Shown one piece after another: positions 32,641-43,310 of a stretch of DNA of 64,000 nt (the first letter of the stretch is position 1; each line of letters starts with the position of its first letter). The notes under the pieces are model-generated. The model made no database searches and was not told the DNA's origin. It saw only the letters and a list, made by a program, of their open reading frames with translations. The stretch is from Undaria pinnatifida. Its lineage: Eukaryota; Sar; Phaeophyceae; Laminariales; Alariaceae. A program made the position numbers and the translations under genes. Where the stretch lies: assembly GCA_012845835.1 (NCBI GenBank), contig JABAKD010000010.1:9543599-9607598 (forward strand), read 5' to 3'.

Positions 32641-35600
32641 AGGAGAACAGAGAGGTACATCTAGTATTCGTAGTTTTTGGTCGTCGGAAACATTGTTTCA
32701 CGCTTTTATCTGGATGTGTTCTTTCACCATGTTCATGGTTTTTGACACTCACGCTACATTGTCAGATAAATGGCGGCAAATAAATAAAAAAATAATACTC
32801 CGGAGTAATAATAATTACAGGCCTTTCGAGGCCGTATCTTAACACTAGACATAGCTCACCACGCGTATAGCAAACCCCTACATCTATGCGACCTAAATAT
32901 GTTGTTTGAAAAACCCTTTCGCCCCCCCCCCTTCTCCCTCCACCCCCACCCCCACCCCCTCGAACGCTCCGCCCTCACCTTACTGGTTGTACGACTTACG
33001 GGATATACATGATAAACTGGTGCATCCTTTCCAAAAACGTAATTTTTATCCCCTTACGGGATTTTTTATTGTTTCCACGCACAGATTGAGCTGCCCCGCC
33101 CGTCCCCCCCCCCCCCCCCCCCCCCCGCTCCCTCTTGATCAAACCCAGGCCCCCACGTCCTTCAAAACTCCGCCCTCCCCTCACCGGTTATTCGACTTAC
33201 GGGATTCACTTGATAAACTGATGCATTTCCTTCCACAGCTGTCAGATTTTGTCCCCCTCAAAAACGGGTTTTATACTTTCCGCGCACAGACTGACTAACA
33301 TCACCCTGTTGACCCTGATAGCTACATATTGTAGTTGCAAGGTGTTGATTGTCCTCATGAACATGACGGTTATGATCCATCTTATATCATGGAGTTCCGT
33401 ATGTTGGTGAGGGATTCATGTATGAAGTGTAAGGGGACTGTTTGGCCGGATGTTTTCCGGCATGATTTGCCATGAGCTGTCACTCGTAGTTTTGCTCCAT
33501 ATGAGACCGAGTCATACTCGACGGCTGGATAATATGAGAGTTCTTTGTCACCGTCTGGAGTCATCATCACGCCTTCCCGCGCCAGCTACGTGGACACCTT
33601 TAGAGATCTATCAACACGAGGGGAGTCGCCGACCTATATCCTTAACGAGAACACACAAGCCGTAATACGCGCGATCGGAGTATCACACACAACTTGCAAA
33701 GATGGGTTTCGACAAAATCTTCGATTTCACAGCTGGAGTGTATTTATTTTTATTTTTGGAATATTTTATAAATGTACCCCTTCGGGGTTTAGTTTCTGTG
33801 CTGGCTAGTCCTCAGCAGGCTGTGTTTTCTTGTCCCCAGTGGATTGACCGCAGTTTTTTGTGCGCACTTTACTGCGGCTGATGACTTTCGCCTGAGGACC
33901 CGGACGGCCACGCGCTCGCGGCGGGACCTCCGCACATGCCACCCGCCGCCATATTATGGGAAGCCTCGCGGTCCAGCTCGCAGAGCTCGGCGAGCAATCC
34001 CGAAAAAAGTTCCAAAAAGTTTACTTCACTTGCTCAAAGCTAAAGTCCCTGTGTTAAAGATATTCGCGCCCAGTATGCTGATGATGCAGTCCGGCATATA
34101 TGCTGGTGGCTATAATAATTTTTGACTAATAATCTCAAGTCGAGTACCTGATATGCACTGACTGGTCAAACCACCGGTGTACTGACCGCTCGACCAACAA
34201 TTCTCTAGACTTTTTATTTTCAAGTTGAAAGTACTCAACTACTTACTGTATTTTTTTTCAAGTTTAAAGTACTCAACATAAATGATACTATTATTTACGG
34301 GGGACCATAGATAGGCTCTAACTTATTATGCATGGGGATGTATCCAGGATGTCCCTTGATAACCACAGAGCACACTAGAGCACCAGAACAAAACAAGCAG
34401 CACACTGCCCCAGGGGGTAAAATGTTGGAATCTAGATCGAGGCTGGACCTAGCCCAGGCGATTTCCCTAATACTATGATTAAATTTAGACTGTAAGTTAC
34501 ACCCCCCTATCTGAGCCTGAGCCACGACTACCGTCCCAATGGACACGTTGCTGCTCACGTACTAATAATCCATTCTGTGTCCGACGTGTTATTGAGGTAC
34601 TAACAGAGTTACTGCAGTTACCCCCACAGGTAAGAAGACAGACCATGATGATCCTCTTTTTGCAGAGTTAGTTGGAGTTCCACACATTCATTCATAATGA
34701 CCTGTCGCATACCATTTTACTCTTCTAGACGACGGCTGACTGCCGTACAGCGACGCAACCAGACCGCACACAACCCGTAAACGACTGTATACACGACACA
34801 GCGGCAGCAGCAGCATATACTACCTGTATCTGGTAGCAAGCAACAGTTGTTCCAACACGCACACATACAATGCAAACAAACGTGGTTGCAGCTGCTTCCT
34901 GTAAAAAAACGGAACACAACGTTGTTGTCTGAGCAGGCGGGCAACTACCTTGCACCCTCTATTGGTAAAAGGGGTTCACTCAAACTTTGTAGCTGGATGG
35001 ATGCTGCACTCTTCGTGGTGCGCGGCGACCGTGTAGCAGGAACACAGGCTCTCGATCTCTCTGAATCACGAGGTGCCCGCTTCCATCCCTGATCAAATAT
35101 CGATCCTGTTCGCGAATTGTACGAGATTCATGGATTCATTGCGCCGGTTGTACTTTAAATTGTGTACCCCTTCCCCCCCTACAAACATGCCGGATAATAA
35201 GTCGTGCAAACCTCCCGACCACTCCTTCAAAGTTGCTGTGCGCTGTGCTGCTGTATCTACTACACACATAGCAGTTGTGAAAGCGGTTCAATAGCACCCG
35301 GGGGAGAAGGCGAGACCCTTCATAACAACACCACCATGGAGAAGGTACGATACCCCTCCTTGTTCCTAAGCGTTCTTCGTGGTAGGGAATGGGTAGAAGA
35401 AGCTCGGCCGTCTGCATGTCTCCTCGAGGACGTTTCGAACGATGTACGATATCGACACTCATCTTTCTGCTCGTTGTACTGCAGTTGTACTAGTTGCGTT
35501 TAGTATACTGGCTGTAGTACACGACAGCTCGTTTTTTTTTTCAGGGACGCCTTCGGACGCCCAAAGCTCTTTTGGTGTTCTCTGTCGTGGGTTTTGTACA

Positions 35601-37323
35601 TGGCATTCCCACGCCATGCCACGCGTTCCCCAACATACGCGGAGGGCAAGCCGATCTCCTTCTATCGTAGTCACCCGACACCTAGTGGGGTAGGGGGTGT
35701 CGCGCCGCCATCTCTCTAAAGCACGTATATATACGTTCAAAGCGGATACCGGTGCACGCGTACGTAGTATAACAGCAGGAGAGGAGGTAAAAGGAACCCA
35801 CAGAGAGGTTGTTTGTTGACGAGCAGACATACATGCCGTACACAGCAGTCAGTCCGCACACGCGTGTTTCAAAAGTCTTCAAACAGCCCGCTTTTTTCCT
35901 GCTCCTCTCGTGGATGTCGATGGGCGTCTTGCCTGTCTTAATATCGTTTGTCGTCGTGACGTTTGCTGGGGATGTCCGCGGATTGCGATCTCCTTCGTCG
36001 TTTTGTTGATATCGCTCTTGCTGCCGCTCAGTGATCAAGTGCTGTTTTATTCGACCGAAAAACAGGCGTTAAAAAAAGGCCTTAGAAAAATACCGGTTTA
36101 CCTGGTACATCAGCACTCTCCGTCGATGATTCGTTCGTCGGCTTTCTACAGTATTCATAATTCCCGCTCCTGTGTCGATCCACGTAACCGTACCTATCAT
36201 GTGTACAGCAGTGATATAGCTGTGTTGCGTGCACTTGGGTAGGGCTAGGGTTACGTGGCGGGTTACCGGTATGAACGTTTGTGTATATACGACGATCAGA
36301 GAGTAACTTATACCTCCAAATGACCGGAAAACCCCGCGGGGTTACCCCCGTTGACCATTTATTTCTCTTCTTACAATATTGTTGCGACTGCGTACGTCAG
36401 CTGTGAGTATGACACCCCCTGTTGAGTGATCGATACTCATCTTTGCAAGCTGCGTGATACCTTGGCCTCGCGTTTTAACAAGATGTATTCCTCTTTGAAG
36501 ACGTATTACAGTAATCAATGACTCCTCACGTGGATGCTGCCAGGGTCAACAGGACACAGCACACCATTACCAACAAAGAGCGAATTCGGTCCATAATCAT
36601 TCTGCCCACTGATACTATATAAGCCTTAATGAGGACACACACCCAGTAATACGCGCGATCGGAGTATCTCACACAGCTTGCAAAGATGAGTTTCGACAAA
36701 ATCTTCGATCTCACTACTGGAGTGTATTTTTATTTTTATAATAAGCCCATATGGAGGAAGACAAAAGCTGAAAATACCACAACAGCAGATTGTGAACATG
36801 AGACTCGGTCTTATGGGAACCACACAAGGACTGCTGCTGTGTAAGCGACACACATGTGACATTGAAACGTGCGTAGTGCGAGCGCGCAACAGCACACATG
36901 ATTAGCACTGTGTGCGTGTCGTATATACCATTGCCAAGATCTTGCGTTGTTGTAGTCCTGGCACTAAAAGCACCATCCCCTAACCAATGGTACTTAGCAG
37001 ACCGCATTGCTACGCGCACATGTGGCAGATGCTGCAACCGTTGGTTTTATTCGGCGCTTTCCCACCCTGAACTCCCGATGGAGATAATGTCGTTAACGCC
37101 TGCCAATGTATTGTGCTGACATATAACGAGACATTACTGTTTTTTCTTCTTGACGCGCCGTAACGTGTACTACACGGAACGCCGCTATAAAAATAGTAGT
37201 GAGCAAGCGTCCCCCGTCCCCCGCCCACAAAATCCCCAACCACTAGTGAACCCTTACTAACTTTTCTTTTAATTCTCGATCGTAAATGTTGTGTATATTT
37301 TGGCTCCCACTCCAAAATACAAG

Positions 37324-38863
37324 CTCTTAAATGCCTTGCTGGCTTCCGGCGCCTCGGAAGCTTTCCGGGAGCCTGTGGACTGGCGAGGCCTCGGACTCAA
37401 CGACTACCCCTCCGTCATCAAGAGGCCTATGGACCTCGGGACGGTCAAGCGGAGGTTGGAGCAGGGGGCCTACAGCAGCGCCGAGGCGTGCGCCGCGGAC
37501 GTCCGACTCATCTGGGACAACTGCCGGACGTACAACGGCGGCGGTGTTCCTGTTAAGCTCCATAAGGTGTGTGTGTGGCGCGTGGGCGGGGAGTGGGGGA
37601 GAGAGGGGTAGAGAGAATGGGGAGGGAGGATTTGGATGTGCTTTCTGACTTTTGATATATCAGTCCTCGTAATTGTTTTCATATTATACCAGCACATTGT
37701 ACACGATAGCTGGCACCAAGAAGTACCAGGTATACAAATTACGCAGTTTTCATGGTATCTTTTGTTGTACCCATGAGTACGTAGTTTTCGTGCCATCTCT
37801 TGTTGTAACGATTATTATAAAAAATGAAAATACACTCCAGCTGTGAGATCGAAGATTTCGTCGAAACTCATCTTTGCAAGCTGTGTGTGATACTCCGATC
37901 GCGCGCATTACGAGTTGTGTGTCCTCATTAAGGATATAGGTCGGCGACTATTATGTCATATCATCACCTCCTGTCTCTAGTTATCGCAATTCCCACGCTC
38001 ATACTACGAATACGGGTATCATATTCTTACGCTGTCTTACCTGCCCTTATTTTGTCATGTTCCCGCCTTCTTACAGCAGTAGTTTATCGTGTATAAGCTT
38101 CCTTCCTTACACGTAGTGAGACACCAAGTTATCGCCTATACCAACATATCTCACAAAAATTATCACTTAATGATCGCCCTCGCGTTTGCACCGACGGACG
38201 TCATTGCCTCTCCAACATCCGCTCGCTACACTTCTTACACTGCCCATCGCGCAACGTATTGCTGCTAAACAGGCGGCGGATACCCTGAGCAAGAGGTTCG
38301 AAGCGCGCTTCGCAAAGCTCCCGGCAAGCGCCCTTCTCAAGGTCTCGAGAGGCAGCAGCTGCAGTGGTGGCAGTGATGGGGGCGCCGGCAAGGGCCCGGG
38401 GGGAAGCCAAACGGCTAATGGCGCGAAAAGCGGGGCAGACATGACCGCCCCGACTGACGAGGAGCGACGCCGACTCGCGTGGCATCTGGGGCGAGCGAGA
38501 ATGGAGGACGTTACGGAGTCGGTGCACGAGATCGATCGACGGTGCCCCGGCGCGCTCGTGCTGAAGGGGGAGTCGATTGAGGTCGACGTTGACTCGCTAG
38601 ATACGTGGACGTTCTGCGCGGTGGAGCGGGTTGTCGCACCCATCGCGGCGCTCCGGCGAGCCTCGCGGGCCACTGCGCGACGGGGACGCAAGAAACGGAA
38701 GGCTTCGAGTGGAAAAAGCGCGTCTCAGGGGGGGGCGGGGGGGCGGGGCGGCAGCGGGGGCGGCGGGGGACGGGGGCGCGGGGCGGACGAGACGGCCTCA
38801 GTGGTAGCGAGAGTAGGTCGACCGTGTAAAAAGGCGAAGGTCGAGGCGTGCGCGGGTTTGTAG
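37324..38863 (+). CDS. BET-type protein: bromodomain plus ET domain, 5' end missing
   Basis: Two exons join in phase 0: about 37324-37566 and 38273-38863 (TAG). Exon one, entered at an AG at 37323, reads LLNALLASGASEAFREPVDW, DYPSVIKRPMDLGTVKRRLE and DVRLIWDNCRTYN, a bromodomain with the acetyl-lysine-binding Asn in TYN. The splice CATAAG|GTGTGT to TAAACAG|GCGGCG gives LHKAADTLSKRFEARFAKL, the end of the last helix. Exon two continues with a Gly/Ser linker and an ET domain (EERRRLAWHLGRARMEDV, then IEVDVDSLDTWTF), and ends in a basic, Gly-rich tail with KKRK and RPCKKAKVE. BET proteins bind acetylated histones in the nucleus and recruit transcription factors. Only one bromodomain is visible, as in plant GTE proteins; upstream exons were not found. 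Confidence 0.88.
37567..38272. other. Intron of the BET-type gene with an inverted dispersed-repeat copy
   Basis: Donor GTGTGT, acceptor TAAACAG. At 37820-37960 it holds a minus-strand copy of the AATACGCGCGATCGGAG family, ending in the tract GAAGATTTCGTCGAAACTCA. Confidence 0.75.
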
Positions 38864-41800
38864 ATGGGGGTTGGGGGGGGCGGCGGCAGCGGGAGTGGTC
38901 GTAAGAGATCGCGTTGTCGTTGCTGTTGTTGTTGTTGTTGTTGTTGATGATGATGTCGTTATGTGGATGGTTTAGTGAGCCGACGCGTTGGGTCCGTGGT
39001 CGGTTTTCTTTTTGCTGTGCGCCCGCTCGCTCCGCCCCCTGGAGCGTATCGCGTGCTCCTGTGGTGTACTAGAAGAGTAAAAAAAAATGTCTCGCGGAGA
39101 CGGTGTACTCCTAAGTAAAGTTTTGGGTCGGGCGGGGGCTGGTATCGCGGGCCGCCCCTTGTCTTAGTCCGCGGTGATCCGTGGATGACTCGCGCAATCA
39201 TTTTAATACATGGTACTTTTGGGCCCGCGCTGTCTTCTTCTCTTTTATCAAATCAATTGTCCAATCACATACCCAAGCCAAACCTCTCCTCTCCCCTACT
39301 CACATAACTTCTGCATGCATCATTATAGACTGAGCGCGGATTGATAGAGACCGCGCACTTTTTCCTTAGTCTATTTACTTATTTTTTCGTCGATATCTTA
39401 TGCTCCGCACCAACACTCGTTCCAATTGGCGGCAAGGTCGAAATACTACTCTGTGTACACATGGCCCATAGGTATGGGATACCGTCTCGCCTAGGCCCCT
39501 GTCCGCGCCGAGGGGGTGTGTTTCAACGCCGCCACCGCTGTTTGACAAAATGCTGATTAAGGCGAGGAAAATTGCCAGACCCAGCATAGTCCCAACTATA
39601 TGCCTCAAGGCGGCTTTCGTTTGTGGGGTTTGCACATGCCTACTCAATTGAGTCTGAAACGGCGAACTTGATGGTAGATTGATTGATGGTGGTGCAGTTT
39701 CGCGACAACAGGCAAACACGCATACATACGTACATGGTGGAGACGGAATTTGGTGTGAAGACCATCGTACGTAGCGGACGCCAGAAAGGAGCTGAGACTA
39801 TACCGCCGATGTCGTGCTGTCGTGTGGGGTATACATATATATACATCTAGACTAGAATATAGTGTGCGCGTCGCGTATGATAAGTGGGGGTCAGGGTGAG
39901 GGGGTGGGTGGAAGGGCGAAGGAAAAAATCGCGAGGGTTTGTACCGGAAAGAAAGTGAATGCTCAGAGAACGGTGTGCGTCAAAGAAACGTGTAGTTGTA
40001 GGTACTGCTAGATGGAGGAAATAATTTGCTGCACTATCTGGTGTACTAGGTAAGGGGGTTAAACCCCTCTTTTGTAACGCACCCCGCATTTTTGAGGGCA
40101 AACTACCTTGGAATTAGTGTGGGATAGTTTGCGGGGAGCGTAACGCCTTTCTCGCTATTTTTCGTCACCACGTACGTACGTACGTAGAGAACTGCGACTA
40201 ACGAACACAACAACAACTCAGCTAAACGACTAGTAGTAAGTCTAATCAAATAGTTGTAACAAAACGACTATTATAATTAATAATTAAACAATAGTATTAG
40301 TAGTGTCTGACGGAGACAGGCGTCGTTCACGTTTTTTTCGCGGTTTGCGGTCCGTGGAGCCTGTCGAGCAAGCCTTGTTAACAACAGAATGTAGTAGTAG
40401 GTAGTTGTTATAGGTTATAGGTACCACAGGACTTAGGTAGGTAATAACAGGTAGTTGTTGTTATAGGTACCACAGGTAGGTACAAAACAATTACTACTAC
40501 TATTATTATTAAATAATACCCTGCCTGGTAACTAGCTACTACTACTATGATAATACTACATAGTTAGTTAGTAGTGTAGCAGTATATTAGTAGTAGTGTA
40601 GTTGTTGTAGTTAGTGTATAAAAATAGTTAGTAGTGGTGGTGTACGATTAGATAGACTATATTACTAATATTAATTATAGACAGTAGTACTTACTCGTAT
40701 CTACTACTTGTACTACTATATATGTATACTCACAATCAATCATCACACGCGCTCTCTATCTCGTATGATTCCAGGTCATTCAGGGATAAAATATTAGTCT
40801 ATACGAAGTAATATAAAAAAATCAAAACCAAAGACAAACGACAAAAAAGCAAAACAACACTTACTACAGAGACTAAAAGTGCAATAAATAATACCTGAAA
40901 CCTTTTTTGGTAATAATAACCAATAGCTGCTGCTGCTTCTAAGCAGCTGCTGCTGCTTGCTTGCTGTTACAGCAAACAAAAAGAGAGACGGACACATCTC
41001 CCACTAGTGGGTCTCAGTTCGCGGTCCGTGGACCCTGTCGAGCGGGCGGGCGCCCTGTTAGGTTGCCCTCCTGAGGCGGTAACCGCCACTACACCACGCA
41101 GTCAGATCTTTCCTTCCGGTAAGAACTTTCTGGCAACTCCACAGCTCCAACGGACGAACATCTGGCGACCATACTGCAGTCATATGAATCCTACCCCGCA
41201 CAAGCGGTAACAGATGGGCGTGACCCCTCCCGGCGGAATAGGGCGCAATTTTTGCGCTTCTAAATGTGACTTGGGTAGCCGATTCGAGTCCCACCTTGGG
41301 AGTTGTTTTGCTTTTTTTTCGACGTTGCATTTTTTTTTAATAAAACTACGAGCACTGCGAGTACCACCAACAACAATCAGGTAGTTCCTCCATCCAGGTG
41401 TTTCGTAGATACCAGGTACCAGAGGTACCAAGCAGGGTACCCAGGTGCCAAAGGTACCAGGCAGGGTATCCAGGTGCCAGAGGTGCCAGGGTACCAGGCA
41501 GGGTATATGCAAAATATATTATATGTGTGTGCTCGCAATCTCTGCTAGAAAACAAGAAGAGAGATAATAATTTCATACAAGGGCTCCGCATGGGCGCTAG
41601 CATTCGCCGGCGTCCATGCTCCGGGTAGAGCAGGGCAGCACTTCGACAAGTTAAGGTGTAGCTGTCCGATTTGACATTCATTGAACTTTAAAGTAATGCC
41701 AAGAGTTTAATACCAACATGAGATTATGAAGGACATAATTTGACAGAAGAAAAGCGTCATAATATACAATAAAGAAGGCAAGGAGAGGCGAAACACACTG

Positions 41801-42240
41801 CTGTTGTTAAATGCGCCAAGTACAAAAGTTAGTTGGCGTATATAAAAAAAAAATACCAAAAAGAGTATTGAGAGCCGAAACGAAAGAAAACTTGGCATCA
41901 ATAAAGAGATTGCATTGCTGTCCCCGTGGCGATGGAGGTTCGAAGTCGACAGGATGCAAAGTCGGCTTGCATCAAGCGTCGACATGGGGCCATGTCAGCC
42001 GGCGAGGTTTTGGAAGAACTTGTTTATTACCTGAAGGCTATCGCATTGATTGGTCTTCGTGGTCACGGGCGAGGAGACAAACGAAGAAGAGGACAGCTAT
42101 CTCTCGTTACGGCGGCGTTGTCCAAAAGATAGATACGGGGTGGCTTTGCCCGTACGGGAGGTTGTCGTAGCGCTTCTTTTCTGTTTTTACTCGGGAAGGC
42201 GGGATATGTGTATCTGCTGTCTTTGCTTCACGGGTTGTTA
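38864..42240. other. Intergenic, A+T-rich repeats
   Basis: No gene seen. A TTG run (38918-38947), an A+T-rich stretch of TAG/TAC trinucleotide-like repeats (40170-40720), a pair of related segments carrying CGCGGT and GTGGA(G/C)CCTGTCGAGC (40335-40385 and 41018-41070), and a minisatellite built from TACCAGGTACC-like units (41405-41515). Confidence 0.6.
41405..41515. repeat. Minisatellite made of TACCAGGTACC-like units
   Basis: Units of roughly 30-36 bases with CCAGGTGCCAGAGGTACCAG and GCAGGGTA(T/C) are repeated about three times. The core TACCAGGTACC is the same motif that is dispersed across the window. Confidence 0.8.
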
Positions 42241-42263
42241 ATATACGGCCTCGGACTCGCATC

Positions 42264-43250
42264 TTGCTCTCGAAGCCTGGTGCTCCCGCAAGGAGACACT
42301 ACAGGCCCAAAGAGCCGAGGACTGGTGTTCCCAGAAGGGGACATTGCAGACCCACAAATGTCCAACGAGGCTACCGACCGGTTGGCACCGTCGGTTTTTA
42401 CTATTTATCGGGCGCTGTTAGAGCGGGTTCTCGCGCTTTTCCGCCAACGAGCGAAGAAAGATCCGAGGCGAGAAACCACGGGCTTGGATTCGCGTCGTGC
42501 TCCCGAGGCCTGGTGTTCCCGGACGGGGACATTGTAGGCCTAAATTCCAACACGGCTTTTGACCCTTCTCTCGAATACTCCACAGACAAAGTGGTGTTAT
42601 TCTGGCAGCCCCCATCCTATTTTCCACCGTGGTCCCTTTCGTCGTTTGCCGTGGACAACGTGCCATCTTCTTGCGCAGAGCAGTACATAATGGCCGAAAG
42701 GACCAAGTTTTTCCTAGACCATCGAGCAGTGGGGCTCATCATGTCGTCGCCTAGTCCAAACACATACAAACGCATCGGTCGAGGCGTGCGCAACTTTGAC
42801 TCCGGTGTTGGGGACAGGGAGAAGCAAAACGCCGTGTTATCTGGCGCCTACGCCAAAATTCACGCAGAATCCAGCCATAAAAAAATCAACTTTTGAGCTC
42901 TGACAACAAGTTTCCGGCTGAATCCAGCCCTCTGGACCCAGTGTGGGGCATTGCTCTCCGGGTGGATGGTCCCAGGGCCAACCCATGCCAGGGGGGAGGA
43001 AAAACTTGCTCGGTGAGGCACGTTCTGCCGTTCGCGAAGCTATTCGCGACAATGAGACCGGGTCGGCGCACCCGGCCTCCCTTAGTCGGTTCCGCATCTG
43101 CACTGCGAATGCAAGAACCAAGAAATCTCGTCCGCGCCGCAGCCGGGCCGTTAACAGCGTCCAGCGCTCGCCAAGCTTCCCCTTCGGCGTTTCCGACCCA
43201 TTTCTCGGGCGCGTTGGCCAATCAAAAGCCGTGGAGTTTCGGAGATAGCT
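42264..43250 (+). pseudogene. Broken NADAR (YbiA-like) domain gene
   Basis: One frame (to the TGA at 42894-42896) holds SSFAVDNVPSSCAEQYIMAE and RTKFFLDHRAVGLIMSSPSP, then GRGVRNFD and NAVLSGAYAK. The rest of the same domain lies just downstream in other frames: KFTQNP near 42852, SSPLDPVWGIALRVDGPRAN at about 42925-42982, and KNLLGEARSAVREAIRD near 43000-43050. This is the block order of NADAR proteins: an aromatic FW start, EQYMM, a GR.VRNFD motif and a WGIGL...DPRA...NLLG end. NADAR enzymes act on ADP-ribose-type or riboflavin-pathway N-glycosides. At least three small frame changes break the gene. The upstream part has three degenerate copies of a GLVFP(D/E)GDI segment (42270-42540). It sits directly before a retroelement remnant, so it could be element cargo or a host fragment. 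Confidence 0.7.
42268..42540 (+). repeat. Three degenerate copies of a GLVFPxGDI-coding segment
   Basis: TGGTG(C/T)TCCC followed by GGGGACA-like sequence recurs near 42280, 42320 and 42510, the outer copies with CTCGAAGCC/CCCGAGGCC in front. The first and last are about 230 bases apart. Confidence 0.6.
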
Positions 43251-43310
43251 TCTGGCGTCGGCCCTGACCTTGCGCTGTCAGAACACGACCCCTGTTTCGT
43301 CGAGGATACT

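Larger units (their letters stand above)
28656..37323. other. Intergenic, dispersed repeats
   Basis: No complete gene is seen. It contains a CTG/CAG stretch (29478-29510), clustered TACCTGGTA motifs (29585-29650), a mobile-element protein fragment (31403-31735), poly-C composite repeats (31760-31990, 32920-33300), an inverted copy of 47570-47800 (32010-32240), a local duplication (32231-32640) and AATACGCGCGATCGGAG family copies (33624-33755, 36625-36740). Upstream exons of the BET-type gene may be hidden here but none is recognisable. Confidence 0.55.
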
